From Struthio camelus (taxonomy: Eukaryota; Chordata; Aves; Struthioniformes; Struthionidae), in contig NC_090982.1 of the NCBI RefSeq assembly GCF_040807025.1, positions 51,009,112-51,073,111 on the forward strand: 64,000 nt of DNA, read 5' to 3'. This document shows positions 11,648 through 25,500 of the stretch, piece after piece. The notes below the pieces were generated by a model that searched no databases, had not been told where the DNA came from, and was given only the letters and a program-made list of their open reading frames with translations. Within the stretch, counting starts at the first letter, position 1. Each line of letters begins with the position of its first letter. The position numbers and the translations under genes were made by a program.

Positions 11648-13819
11648 TACAAGCATAATAGGGGAAGAGGTCCCTGAAGTAGAAGTGTGATACAAGTGCA
11701 GTGTTCTTTGCCTGACAGCTGCTTGTGGTGATAAATGGATATAAGTGCTGTCAGAGAGCTGGATTACTTACTTAGTTAATATCTGTAATATCTGTATCTA
11801 CCTTGTTGCTTCCTCTAGCTAAATAACACTACTTTCCTGTGGCTATCCAGTTCCAAAATAATCAGTATTGTTAGTCTTTTAAATGTGGTGCTCTCTCAGA
11901 CTACACATTACAGAAGGGGGAATAGCCATCAATTATTTGGTGAACAGTTTTGTGAGAAAGAAGAGAAGCAGTTCACATTTGGGATTTTAAGCACAAAAAT
12001 GCTATTTTTATGCATGAGTTTTTAGATATGAACTATCCCATGTATCCAAGAAATTATTGTATAGTATTTCTGGGCATGATAAAAATGTGATCTGTAGATA
12101 ATATTTTTTTATCTTATCAGACACACACATATTAAAATCTATAGTTTATAAAAACAAAGCTATTGGATCTAATTAATTAATTTTAAGAGCACATCCAATA
12201 TTGATCAAAAAAGTCATCTTTTGTAACAAGACTAGATGAAAACGCTACCAAAATAAATATTATGCATTGATCAAACAATAGCTATTTCTTTCATTTTTTT
12301 CCAGAAAATATGCTCTCTCTGAAGCAAATTAAATTGATTTAATTTCTGCTAACTTGATCTCAAACTCATTTGAAGTTGCAGTGGAAGTTTTTTTTCTCTA
12401 AATCTATTTAAAGTTTTTATTTCCTTAATAATTCCTGCTTTCATTTCAAACCGAATTTATTGCTCACTAAAAATCCTTTCATTTGAAGTACTGTAGGAAT
12501 CACTTTAATCTTTGACATTGAATGTAATCGTAATGAAGAATTTTAAATTATTTGTATTTTATTCATTTTATTCTAATTGTTCATGCAGGCATCTTGTCAC
12601 CACTTTATTAATGGAAAGTGACCCTTTTCTCTTCCCCACTGTCAAAATCCCCAAACTGTAGCATTGCACTAGGAGTGTATCTATAGCAAATTTTTTTATT
12701 TACATAGTTAGATAGAAGGCTGACATTCGTCCCACAAGTATTTGTGAAATGCTTCATTTGTCAATTAAATTTAAATTTTGATATAACAGTAGGGCAGTGC
12801 AAGTAATTGCTATTCTGTTGGCAAACCACAGCAAATTTTTTGATGGTCTGGACTGACCCCGAAAGTGGTTATTTCCTTTTTGTTATTAAACTGTAAAACC
12901 CAAAATGTTTGCTTCAGGTTGAGTGAAATGAAAGGGGAGAGGTGTAAGCAGAGAGATTCCTGTCACTGCTGGTACCTCAGTAGTAATGACAGTCGCCTTA
13001 GATATCAGAAATTTGTCTGAGTAGATTGACAGAACTCAGGAATTTGGAGAATGGGAGAAAAAGTAGAACACTGTTTTATAAAGCGTTTGCTGTTGACTAT
13101 TTTTTTCCTTGCTTTGACATGATAACATGGAGCATAACTGCCTTTGAATTCAGTATAAGGGACACCCAAATCCCTACACAGCTGAGAGAAAATATATTCC
13201 TATACTGCAGTCAGATTTGAATGAAAATATCAAAGTATTGGATTTGTCCGTGTAACACAATCATTCAATCAGGAGATTTGCATGCCTGAACCCATAGGCT
13301 CCATGTTCTCCAAGGACATGAATATCTGAATATCTAGATATATCTAGTTTGCAAAGCCTCAGCTGTAAAGTTTAAAACAAAAAAGAAAGTCTAATGAATA
13401 GAATATTAACCCATGATAGGTTTCGTTGGTATGTGTCAACATATTCCCCACTATCCAGGATATATGGTATATCTTAAGTGCTGTGGTATGAAAAAGGATG
13501 ATTTCACAGTGATTTAAATCTTGGGTAATTTTTTATTTCTTTGCATGATTGGCAGGTGACCTGGAATTAAAATGACCTTTTTAAAAAAATGAAGCAAGTT
13601 AGGTAGAGCAGAAAAATGTGAGATTAAAATAAAATACAGAGAATAATTATTGGATAAGCGTCTGAAAAGGTGGACACATTGAGCAGATGAAAGGTTAATA
13701 AAGTAATAATAGAATTAAAGGGTTTGGCTACATAACGATCTGCAGATGAAAGGCAAATCCCAAGCCTGTAAAGTGGCAGCAGACAGTAATCTGTTTCCTA
13801 TGTGATGTAGAGATTGCAT

Positions 13820-13875
13820 GGAAGGGAGGGAGGGAGGATGGACAGTTGGGTGGATGGACAGACAGATGGACAGAC
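13820..13875. repeat. GGGA / GGAT / ACAG degenerate tetranucleotide repeat
   Basis: Successive GGGA units grade into GGAT and GACA units over about 55 bases, a typical imperfect vertebrate microsatellite. Confidence 0.8.
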
Positions 13876-14098
13876 TTTTCAAATGTAACTTTACTATTTG
13901 AGGCTATCAACAGCAAGGAGCTGGCTAATTAATTACAACGAGAAGTCTCAGCTGCTCTGTAAAAGCGTAGGCCTGTGAAGGGTACTGAAAATGGAAGCTT
14001 GCATAGCAACAAGCATTCTCTCAAGGGTGCTGATCACTGTCTCCATAGCAGGAAAGAGAAAAGGAAGTGAAGTAAGAAAAAGCAAATGCGTAACTTTG

Positions 14099-14134
14099 TG
14101 TATATATATATATAATATAAATATGTACACACAC
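14099..14134. repeat. (TA)n and (CA)n microsatellite
   Basis: An uninterrupted TA run, then TAATATAAATATG, then ACACACAC. The whole block is low-complexity. Confidence 0.85.
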
Positions 14135-17100
14135 TTACATAGCTTTCTGTTGTGTCAGGTGTGAATACTTGCAAGGCAGGGTTTTGCTTCTGTAATAAGC
14201 TCTAGCTGGTTACTTTACAATGTCAGAAGGAAATACTAGGAAAAGCTTCATATAGCTATTTTATGCCTCTTTGCATAGAATTGGATTCTTTCATAGTCTT
14301 ATCTTTGATAGTGAAAATTGCAAATCTAGTTCTGATTTTCACCCACTTCCATGAAGGATGGACTGCTTAGAGGACAAATGTGCCTAGGCACAGAGCTGTG
14401 GAACAGCATTCTTCAACAGTTCAGTATCTAACCACAGCAATTGTATTGCACTCTTAAAAGTGAATGCATTCCTTGCCTCTATTAATAAAAATTAGACCCT
14501 AAATTTGCTGTTTAAGTTTTTAGCATATTGTTTTTGTATTAAGGACCAAGGTTAATGGAAGATCAAACTGTTTTCCTCTCTTGCAATGATTACAGCTTTT
14601 CCTGCTGATGTGAGCTTTTTTCTGTTATATATTACAAGGGATGCTAGATGATAGTGGCTTATGTTTCCTCAAAGAAAATGGCTTACTCAGATATGCTATT
14701 TGGTAATATTAGTACCCAAGTAAGCTGGCCATTTGCAGCTTGAAGCTTCCTCCTACTAAGTTCTCTAAATATATCTCAGGGTACAGATGCAGCCCAGATG
14801 AAGGTAGAGGAGCCTAACCTGATTGATTTTTTCCTTATGCATCTATTCCCTAGAATCAGCATCCTGGCAATAATACAGAGAAATATAATATACAAAAAGT
14901 ATTTTTTATGATCAAAGTTTTAATTAAAAAGGTAGGAATCCAACTTTTTTTTAAAAAAAAACACCCAAAAAACTGAAGATAAGGCCCAATTCTAACTTCA
15001 GTCAACTGACCCAGTACCTCTTTACCTGCTTAACCTCCTTTCCTTTGAATCCTTTAGAGGTATTGCAGCTATCAAAGCTGGGTATTCATTGTCCACAGCA
15101 ATATCTTGTTTTCTGACAGCTGTCCTCAATCCTGCATCTAAAACTGGCCACAGGACACAGGTGACTGAACGCTACATGGGGTTCCCCCTCCTACTTGGTT
15201 TTTGTGCATTTTTCCTCCTTGCTTCCTCTTGCCCTCCTTCCCCCTAATTAGCTTGGACTCCACTATTGCCGCTTTAAAAGCATGCGGGTAGCTTGCAGGA
15301 CTTCCCTTGCAGCCCTTACAGGTTAGTAACATTGCTATTGGAACTTTTATACTTTTTTTTCTGTATTATGCTCTTCAGTTGATGCCTTTATTATAGTAAT
15401 TTAAGCTGGAGGAAAGCTTCCTTTTTATTACAATGACTTTCTTGGATTGCTTAATGTAAACAAATAATCTTAAAGTGTAACATTTTATACGTTCTTTTTG
15501 TCTAACACAGACACATGCAGTTGTTTTTTGTAAGTTCTTTGATTTGAAAGATTTTACAAAATGGTAAGATAGATTTTTAGACATAACACCTATCACCTGT
15601 GAAAGCCCTGTGGACAAGGACTTCTGCTTGGTAAGTCTCTAAGGACGCACTGTACGCTCATCCTTACAGTACCTTCTAGCTTTTTGTTACCTATATATTG
15701 TCCATGATTTATGTAACAGTTCTCAGTGTTGGCTTTCCGTAATGAAAAACGGTTTGTTATAGTTTAAAAGTTTCCTTTCAAGGAAGCTCACCCACTGTCT
15801 CAGTGAACCTCACTTCACACCTAAAGGCATTGATGATTTTTATCTCTCTTTCTGGCTTGTTTTTTTTTTTCTTGTATGTTTTGTGCTGATGATTTGAGAA
15901 ATGAGATACACTATTTAAGCTGCAGTTGTGCTATTTAAGAGTTTCTATATTTTTTCTATCCTTTTTGTAAATAAAACTGTTAACATCTGATTGTTATATC
16001 TCACACAAAGAAAAAGAACACATTAGTTCTGGAGTGTAATTAAGTAATACTAGTCAGGAAGCAGGAGTCTTGAACTTCAAGACAAACGTTTATTTTTTCA
16101 CTTAGTTTCTCAAAACAAAGGATAAATATGTTGGAAATAGTCTAGCTTTAATGTGTTTTAACCTTAGAATTTGTTCTTCTGGAATTGTTCATTTGTTTTA
16201 AGTGTTGTTAATAGAAAATGTATAGTTTCACATAAGTCTTACAGTATTTCATTTTAAAGCCCTGACTAAGAGATTCAATGAGATGAATATTGAAGCTTTC
16301 TTTAAATTAAGAGATCAGTTACTTATTGCATTATCAAAGTAATTAGTTCTAAAATTTACTAACTTTTCAGGATGGAGCATCAACTCACAGATTTGAGAGC
16401 TGGGGTTGGTAGTAATAGGACCCTGAACTTGACTTTAAATTAGCTTTGAAAAATCTAATTTCTGCTTGTGACAATTAGTCCTTTCTTTGAATGGATATAC
16501 TGAAATATGGTTAAATATGTTTCAACTAGCAAAGTAAAAATGATGGTTGCTGTATACACTTACACTCGTAGGATGTGTTTCTCTCCTTAGATTGGTATTT
16601 AAAAGAATTATATTCTTGGCAATAATTCAAGAATGTAGGTAATTTTATCAAACAAAAAAGGAATTTGCAAATTTCTTAACAGTGATCCCTCTAATAAAAC
16701 CATGACCAGATGTTGTGATTATAATATCTTTTATATGGCAAAAAGGCAGTTTCTCTATGCTATTGCTTCGTACTGGTGAGTCTACTAGATTCTTCAGTGT
16801 GTACAGATATACTTACCTCTATAAAGCATAGCTTATGAGTTTTTTAATACACTGTCATCCTAAGGAATAAATAAAAGTATTTTTAATTAACTAAGGCACC
16901 TGAAAAGATTTAAGGTCACAACTGGAAATGGATTAAATAGAAGAATCTCTTTAAGTTTACAGGTGTCTTCCTTTGGTAAGGATTTAGGGATTTTGTTATA
17001 GTCTTAATAAATATTTACATAATTACCCTATCTAATTAAGGTATTCTAACTTATCAAAAAGTTTTACTTTTATGCATTGTAGTCTTCTATTGCTTTTTGA

Positions 17101-18469
17101 AGTCGTGTGCGTGTTGAGCCCGACATCTTCATAGAGCTCTCCAAAGTGATTCTTACCTGATTTTCCTCAGAGGATATTACTTAGAACCCATCAGTGTATG
17201 TAAAGAGTTTAAATTCTTCCTCCTCTGTGTGGTGCTTTGCATTTCTTTATGTTGATTTTCCCCTGGCAATATGATGCTTTGCAGCCTACTTTTAACTCCT
17301 TACGGAGCTCCTCACAAAAATTCCTGACATTAATTAATCAAAACTATTTGATTTCATTGTCAGATTCTGCTACTGTATTGTCTCTTCTCTGCCCATCACC
17401 CTCTTTTTACTTTGCCTCCTGTTGTATGGATGATTAGCACTGACATTCTGCAGCACCCATTGCTTCCTTGGTAGTATTTAGAGGAACCCTAGAAGTGCAT
17501 GAAACTACATAAGTGCAATGGTAAAAGGGATAACCTGGACAGATAAATAAAATGAGACAGGTCTTACATGGAGATATGGCTCTCAGGTCCTGATGCATTA
17601 TTCAGTAAATAATCAATTACATTTATATATAAGGGTATTTTTGATCTTCAGCAACAACAAACTTTTGTTGGTACTGTACAGCTACATTTTTGTTCGAATT
17701 TTCTAGCTTATTCACCGTTGTGGGTTATCTCAATAAGTCCTATAAACCTGTCCAGAGCTTTAACAACATAGCTGGTAAGGGCATTCTCCTCCTGAGCAAT
17801 TGCTGGTGTCACTCAGAACACCATTACTGGGGCCTGTCCAGGCTATGGTTAATAACATCAAGATGACAGTGAACTCAAACCATTACAGTATTTATCACAG
17901 AAATATGTCCCCAGAGATAAAACATCCTATCTCCTGGAGCAGACTTTAATCACATGTGGCTGATGCCATCCATCTCTGAGAAATTGAAACCGAAAACACT
18001 ATATTTTGTTTATTTTTCAAAGCGAGTGTAGTCTGTTAGGGTCAAGAACTTAATACACTTTAGATGACTTCTGGAATTTCTTTTAGCAAATTTATCAGTC
18101 TGAAGAGTAAACAGCCATCTAGGGAAAGGGCAGGATACTTTTTGAAAGGGACAAGCATTTTCAAACCTCAATGTCATTAGAAAACACAAGCACAGAAGCA
18201 GAGTAGAAGGTCTCCAGTGTAACAGTTCCACATATCCCTTTGCTGAATCTGTGGGTACAAATTCTGATCTGAAAAAGGGATTGGTCAGTTGTTGGTTTTT
18301 TTCTGAACTCTCTTAAGGAAATATATAGGGGGGAAAAAAGTAATACAGTTTTTCCTAGGATGTTGACTGGCAGCCAAACGTTTTGAGGTCTCTCTGACAG
18401 GGAAAGGAGTTTTGGATATGGAACAATCCAGCTCTGAGAGTGTTACACAGTTTATCAGGTAGTCGATCT

Positions 18470-18960
18470 CAAAAACTGAGAGCTGGCACTCCTAGCCCCC
18501 CATTTGGGGTTGCTCACTGTCAGCCAGCTGACGGACATAACACTGCAAGCCTGGGAACCATGGCTAGTCTGTAAGCACTGGTGCTTGGAGGATTTAGTCT
18601 GGTCTTAGAGGTTGGACTTTTATCAGCATAATGTTCTGGTACTTAGTCAGCACTTAGAAACCCAGGAAACACTCTTCTCAGCAGCCGACCAGGCATATTG
18701 GAAAAGGCCCAGAGTAGGCTGGGAATTTAGGATGCTGGTAGCTGAAGACTGTGGATTGTCACCTTCCGAATAGCTTACCAGGCTGGGGGCCTCAGCAGCA
18801 TGCCAGGTGGGCTGCCAAAAAACCTGTCGCGTATCAAAATCAAGTTCCCTCCATAAAACGTTTCTGCAGTGAGAAATCAGCAGTCTTCTCTAGAATGGTG
18901 TTCCCACCCGAAGCTGTGGGCGTTAGTCTCCTGCAGGTACTCCTTGTCAAGGCTAAGTAA
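18470..18960. other. GC-richer patch, possibly an old repeat; unidentified
   Basis: This block is clearly richer in G+C than its surroundings and keeps several CpG dinucleotides between 18,770 and 18,970. A frame of 69 codons on the plus strand (18,751-18,960) has no recognisable domain. Some phrases recall old sauropsid DNA-element remnants, but I could not align them convincingly. A perfect 14-base palindrome (GTCAGC-CA-GCTGAC) lies near 18,520. Confidence 0.35.
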
Positions 18961-19241
18961 TAGAACGTGAAGGAACTGCTAGGTTGGACTTGCCTTTTCC
19001 TGGAGTAATTGGTCTTGTTTTACATACAGTATATTGCCTGTCATTCTGACAAGCAGGTCTCTAAAGAGTTCCATTCACAGCAGAGCAAATTTAGAGATTC
19101 TTAACCAGCTCATTGACATGAGGCTGATAAACAGCCAAAACAGAATTAAGAGCTTGCGTGGTTGTATGTAACAGAATACAGCTGAAATGCCACCTTTTGG
19201 CAGTTTGGATATGCACTGTTATTATGTAGTACTGACAAGTC

Positions 19242-19260
19242 TTTTTTTTTTTTTTTTTTT
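19242..19260. repeat. Poly-T tract (19)
   Basis: Nineteen consecutive T. This could be the poly-A tail of a minus-strand retroposed sequence, but no retrogene body is recognisable beyond it. Confidence 0.9.
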
Positions 19261-20500
19261 AACTGAAGATACAACAAGAGTGGATTTATTATATTTGAAC
19301 TAAAATTTGAATTTTGTAGTGCCTTGGATCAAAATGGGATTCTAATTCTACTTTTCTAGAAGTGAAGTTTTGCATTTCTAACTTCTTTCTTGGGAGATTT
19401 CAAGGCCTTTTTTCTATAGCTTTTTACCATCAGGCCTTCACAGATAATAAATAGCAGCCATGAAATTAATATAATATAAAGGAAAAGTAATTAACCATAT
19501 TACTGTTACACCTGGGAAAGCTTGTCTCACAACTGCCTTTTTTCTCTTCTGATTTATGAAGATCAGCCCTTTAGAAGAATGTCAAAGTAGACGACAGGGA
19601 TAATGAGACACTATTTTCCTTTCAGGTAGTTGTGTACTTCTTTCTAAAACTCATTTACAATTAGTTGCTATTATAAATCCAAATTGCTAGTCGTAATTTT
19701 GTTAACCTTAGCTTTGCTAATATTGTGTTAATTTCACACATTTTTGGATATTATAAGAAGCGATTTTAATTTGCTCAATAAAGTTAATATCCCTTTGTAG
19801 GACAAAGTTTTTTTCTCCTGTTACATGCAGATGTGTTAAAACATTGGAAAGTTGATATGAATGTCAGTTGGCTTTTTTTTATATATTTGAAGTTGCATGG
19901 AAAATGTTTAACTGAGTCCTGACCCAGTAAACTCTTTCATATGATTTCAGTAGGCATGGACTTGGTTTATTTAGTAGGTCATTCTATGGAAAGAGTTCAT
20001 GTCCCCTAAAAATGGATATTCTCTGTCTTTGGGCTTCAGCTGGAGAGCTACTGGGAGGATTGGAGGAGGCAGTTAGCTCTAGCCATATACTCGCATTACA
20101 ACTGAAATTGTCATCAGGTGCTTTGCTGTACAACAAATATACCACCTTTTCTGCAATTGAGCTGTGTTTTTGTGCATCTGTGGAGCTGATGGACTGTGTG
20201 ATTCTACTTTAAAAAGCAGTATCTTTGTCTTAAACAAACTCGCAAATCCCTGGAGGGTTTTTCGTCTTCCTTGGGGTATTGTGAAGCTCACTGTAGTTCA
20301 GTTGCTTAAGTATTTTCTGAAGTGAGCTTGTTTGGATTTGCAAGTGGCTCTGTGCAGCCAGCCACCCTTCTAGTGGTGCCTGAATGAACTTATTTTAAAT
20401 GCAGCTCGTATGTACTTACCATATGTCCCAACCACACCTGTCATGGTAGCAAAGACATACAGCTACCATTGGTATTTGCCAGGAATAAAAGTGATTACTT

Positions 20501-20521
20501 GGCATCAGTGACACTGATGCC
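20501..20521. repeat. 21-bp perfect palindrome (10+1+10)
   Basis: GGCATCAGTG and CACTGATGCC are exact reverse complements around a single A. The flanking bases do not extend the stem. GC-balanced arms make this less likely to be low-complexity noise. Confidence 0.9.
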
Positions 20522-21824
20522 TTTCCACCATTTCAGGCAATGAACCCCTAGCAGTGCATGCAATGGAAATGCTCTAATCTGTGATCAAAAACATAGTGAG
20601 TTTGTTTTTTTTTTTCTAATTTGATCTTATTCAGTCATGTAGTTCCTTCAGACTTAGCTAGTCTTTTTAATTTTATTCTTTATCCTCAGCTGACAATGGT
20701 TTTCCTCTTCATAGCAGAGTTCTTTAGTGCTTATTGAAGTGACTTATTTCTCTCCTCTTTAAACATGTGAAGTCTGTAAAAAAATCCATTCTTTCACTTT
20801 TACTTGTAGCCTAGATCTGACTTACACTAGTATCTCCTCAAGTTAGCTTTTAATATGGGTCAATAGCCTTGACTTTTTATCTGAGGCTTGCTGCTGTATC
20901 CAAAGAAAGCAAATCTTACAAATGAGCTAATATTTTTCAACTGCTAGTGTAACTGCCTTAAGATCTGAGGATGGTCAATTTTATACTTTTATCTCTACGA
21001 TCCCTCTATAGCCACTGTTCCCAGATTGACCTGTCTTAACTTCTATACGCTTATGAGATCTGTGAAGTCTTTGTGCTGTTTCTATTTAATTCTTTCTTAG
21101 TATGACTGAACTACGTTTTAAAGAGAGCTGCTTATTGTGATAGTCACCCTTGACTTTTTCATGTGAGTTTAAAAAAATCTCCAGATATAGTTTCTGTCAG
21201 TGCAGCTTATTGCTGTGGACAAGTGCAATAGGCTTTTCCATTATTTGATTAGCCAGTGCAGGAAGGCTGACGCAAGCCTTTTAAGTATGTTCCAAACATA
21301 CGATATCTTTAAAGAGAGACCTTCACACATGAGTTAATTTTAACATATAGTGAATCAAATGAATGAATCAATTGGCACTCTGGAGTTTAGCTTTATATAA
21401 CAAAATCAACGTCCAACTAATGTTGTGGCCAAACAACTGGCTTACATTATATTCAGCGTTTATTTTTGTAATTTTTAATTTTACCTTTCCGTAATTACCA
21501 CATTCATGTCTCTTAATTGGAGTCTATATCTTCTTCCTCCCTGAAACATAAAATGGTAGTGGTGAGCTGGTGATACAAGTTATTACCAAAGATATTACAG
21601 CTGCACTGTGGGACCAAAAAGGAGGAGAACAACTCATTACTGCTTATTATATTTATTACTTATTATGTGCTGGCAGTGTATCTGGCCATGTGCAAACATA
21701 ATAAGAGAGCTAATATAACTACCATACATACAATATGAGGAGAAAGTATAAGTGGTTGGACATTTTTCTATGAACAGTATAATCTTCTCTAAGCAGGTTT
21801 TTAAAAAAAGGTAAGCAGGTATAT

Positions 21825-21847
21825 AAAAGCCTGGTTTCCAGGCTTTT
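21825..21847. repeat. 23-bp perfect palindrome (10+3+10) beside a TATA-like word
   Basis: AAAAGCCTGG and CCAGGCTTTT are exact reverse complements separated by TTT. The left arm overlaps a TATATAAAAG word. No transcript start or exon can be supported next to it. Confidence 0.9.
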
Positions 21848-22221
21848 GTTCTGTTATGATCCATCACTGTTTACTTGTCCAACTTTTTGGTGTCACTGAT
21901 ATTAATAGGCAATGTTTCTGTGTGTTGGAGGGAACGTTCCTCCCTTTTGGGTGTAAGCAGTGCAGCGTCTGTTCTTCTAAGCCCGCCAAGCTGGTCAGGT
22001 TTCACCCTGCAAACATCTTGATAGCTCCTCCATTCACTAGGGTTTAGTTTATAGAAATCCTACTACTAAGCTTGTTTTTTCTTGCTGTGTCCTAGTCCCC
22101 AGAGGCTTCTTTTTGACACTCTGCGCAGGAGCTCTGGAGAGCAGCTCAGCTCTTCCCTGTGTTGTTTCCTTCCTACGCTTATTCTCGGATTTGCTCTTCA
22201 AAGAGTCTTTGTTGGGCAAAA

Positions 22222-22560
22222 CATTAGAACATAAGAATAACCTGCTGTCCCACCTCCTCTGACGAGGACCAAAATAGAGAGGAGTATAGGAACACAGCAA
22301 GCATATAGTGAAGCCCTTCCCGAAAATACTCTTCCAAACGACAACAGATTTTTTTCTAGTCAGAGATGCTTTTTATGGGCGATAGTTCTTGATGGATTTT
22401 TCTCTTACGGGCTTTCAGTCTCCCCTTGACCTCACATGCAAATTTAATGTTCACAACACCTTGTGGCACGAACTTTCACAGATTAATTACAAACTGAACG
22501 AAAGAACAATCTCCTTCTCTCTTCGAACTTGTACTGAAGCGTTCTCTGTTGCTTCTCTGT
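22222..22560 (-). mobile_element. CR1-type LINE 3' end, old copy
   Basis: On the minus strand the segment reads as the 3' end of a CR1 element in the right order. A taattaatctgtg word is followed by ccacaaggtgttgtg, then a diverged linker, then aaatccatcaagaactat, and the 3' terminus is an ATTCTTATGTTCT-type word at plus 22,224-22,240. In sauropsid CR1 elements these correspond to the stretch just downstream of ORF2 (gtggaactccttgccacaggatgttgtg, then tccatcaatggctat, then the short terminal repeat). Numerous substitutions show the copy is ancient. The upstream limit is uncertain because similarity fades above about 22,530. Confidence 0.82.
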
Positions 22561-25500
22561 GAAATACAGTCTTTCATAAAGCCTCCTCAGTGGAATTCAG
22601 CTATTTCGGTAACTATCCTTTGGAAGCAACAGAAAAAGCTGAGAAAGAAGTACAGTAAACACCCTCCATCGCAACAGTCGAGGACAAAAGCAGGGTTATC
22701 TAGATAGCAGATTGGAGCTGAAGTATGATTTAGCCATCTAGAACTGCCCTGGTAGAGGCAAAAGGGAAGGTCAAAGGAGATTTGCTTGTCTCTGACTCTC
22801 TCTGAACCTCTTCTCATCACTGCGTTATTGGAGGAATCATATTCTTATAGCTGGGACGTAGATGGGAGTTTAGAAGTTCATCAGTTTATTTCTTACTGTT
22901 ATACTTCTGCTGAGTTGACTGCAGACTTCTCCACTCCTTTGAGCTTGCTTCTTCTCCTGCCAGATCATGCAGTGTGTGTAGTTCATGTAGGCTGGAGGAG
23001 AAAAAAATCAAAATGTTTTGAAATGCTGTTGAAACAATTACAAGGGGAAAAAAAATAAATCTGTACAGTGAACTGAAATCCTGCATGTACAAAATGACTA
23101 AACTTTTGTGAAAGAAGCTCTTGGACCTTTTGGGACCAAAAGTCCATGCTAACATGTTCCCACCTTCCTGCGCTGTAAAGCTACCATCACAAAGAACAGA
23201 TTTACTTTTGTCTGACAAATTGTTTTTGTCAACATCCTGTGAATAAGCTATACACACACACACACACGTATATATATAAAAGCATTGACATGTGTGAACA
23301 TATGTATGTAAATATACTTGGGTTTGGGGAAGAGGTGTGTGTATGTCTGTGTATGTATGCATAGGCATTAGATTAATTGCAGCTATCATACTGTAGACTT
23401 ACAAAACAATGTATCAGGTGTTAAGTGCCATTTGTCCTCATAATACCTGCAGAGTCTTACTGCAGTGCACTTGGGGAGAAGAAAAATCTTATCTCATATT
23501 TGAAAAGTATTTTTCTTTAATAGCAATATTTTGAGATTCCATTAAGGTTCAAAACTTAAAATAAGTTTAAATGGACAAAAGTTAAGCAGCTGATAAATGA
23601 GATAAATCACACACCTCTGCAACTTATGGGAATGAATAATATGGAGCAACATCATATCTGTATGTTTAGTATGTATGTGGATCCAGGCATATTTGCAAAG
23701 GTGCTTAGGCAGTGAATTATTATGTACCTAAATGCAAGTGTTATTTTTACTGCATTGAATAGAAGGACTAGAATAGCCTTTTATTACTCGTGAGCATGTT
23801 TGTTGAAGACATAGAGATGGCCAGCATAATATCAGCATTTGTTAATAACTGCCATAGTGCCTATTTTATCAACTATACAGCAAATCTGAAAGACTAATAT
23901 TTATACAGCTTTATTTCTGCATGGTTATAATATATCCAGAGTTATTGCTAATTTTTTAAGACTAGTTTAGTCCACTTCTAATTCAGTTGACAGTGCAGAA
24001 GACAAGATTCACATGTCTGACATTTGAAAAGCTATGAGGAGTTTTATATGAGCAGATAACCTGATGTTAACTCTAAGTTTTGACTTGCTGAGAGGCTCCA
24101 GTAGGCAAATAAAATTAAATAAAAACATTCATTTCATGTAATGGACTTTGTGATAACAGTGACATGCAATAATTCAGTGAAGCGTTGAATACTTTCTGCT
24201 CATTTCATTCTCGCGCACTTTGAGTAAAGTGAGTGTGATGATGGATGAGCACCCAGGGTACTTTAGATTGTAAGAATATCTGAATCTCTTTACATGCCAC
24301 TGTGGAACAGAAATAAGAAAAATGTTGGAAAGGTTCTATGCTTTTGCCATCGCTCACAGGAAAGCTAGAGCATGCCAAGGGTTCTGCCTTAATTTCTCTT
24401 TTTCTCCTATTTTGGTCATCCCATTTACAGCAAAATCAAGCAAGAACTTTAGTTCCATTCTTTCCTCATCTTCCTTTTTGTGCTCTCTGGCTGTCAGTGG
24501 TGCTAACATCCACATCGTTCTGTTGATGAACGTGGATGATCCTTTGGACTTAAAACTTCCGTTCCTCCCGCATATGGAGTATCACAGCGCCTGACTTATT
24601 ATCAACCCCAGCAATGCTATAGAGCTTGATTGCTTGCCATGAATTTCACCAGTAAAGCCACCAGAGTTCAGCTTTCATTTTTCTGTTTCTTCCTCCTGTT
24701 CTCCCAGTGGTCCGGTCACACTGCTGCCAGAAGATGCGATAAATTTTTCCCTTCTCCAGGTCTCTGAGTGTTTTAAGCTGCATTTCACTTTCAGGACATC
24801 TCTAACAATGAGAAGCTCGTTTACTTCTTTCTCTTACTTCTGCTTGCAATGTATGGTAGGACATGCCAAGCCTTTTTTCTAGCATATGCCGTTTCCATGG
24901 TTATTTCAAATTTTTTAAACAGTCTAACTCATCACCTTCATTGCCATTTCCTGCACTAAGAGAAAATGTGCTTCCCTTCTTACTAAACCAAGTTAGTAAT
25001 CAGTCTAAACTTAGATCATGATTTCTAACCCCCTTTCTTAAGTCCAGGTAAGGCTGTTGATCGGTATTATTTCATGTGGGATTAGAAGAGTCAAATCGGT
25101 TCACGAAACAGTAGTGTGTTAATCTTAATACAATTTAATCATTTTTAATGAGGCTGTGTATTTTAGAAAACGCTTCAGGAAGAAACTTTTCAAGTAAGTT
25201 TAAAAAAAAGTTGCAGAAAGCTAACAATTTTATGCTGATAAGTTTGAGACTGGACTCAAGCTGTAGTTCACAACTCTTCCTATCTTCCATTTTTACAATC
25301 CAGAATATCTCTTGAGTTCTGTTCGTTCCCCATGGGCCTTGACTGAGCCTCCTCTTTCCAGCCGTCTTCGTAATCAGTTCCCTCCTCAGTCCTAACAGCC
25401 TTCTCTACAAAGGCACAAATGCACAGATGTGCTGTTGCTTGCCAAGAATTTGCTGATAAAGCTTGGAATATTAAGAAAGACATAAGGAAACTGCAGTTCA

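Larger units (their letters stand above)
10600..18469. other. Gene-free AT-rich stretch
   Basis: No supported gene. Simple repeats are listed separately. The stretch 12,460-12,860 has AAATTTAAATTT and AATTA words and no repeat resemblance, so it could be a conserved noncoding element. Isolated donor-like sites (for example near 11,562 and 15,634) lack a matching acceptor and open frame. Confidence 0.55.
18961..22221. other. Gene-free stretch with two palindromes
   Basis: No supported gene. It contains a 19-base T tract at 19,242-19,260 and the palindromes at 20,501 and 21,825 described separately. A donor-like site on the minus strand near 20,418 has no matching acceptor. Confidence 0.55.

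Noticed and set aside
21821..21830. TATATAAAAG as a promoter TATA box
   Set aside because: TATA-like words are frequent in AT-rich DNA and no exon or CpG enrichment follows.
22886..23389. 167-codon minus-strand open frame, the longest in the window
   Set aside because: It runs through the AC/TATG simple repeat, giving Tyr/Thr/Val/Cys-rich repetitive peptide, and has no domain.
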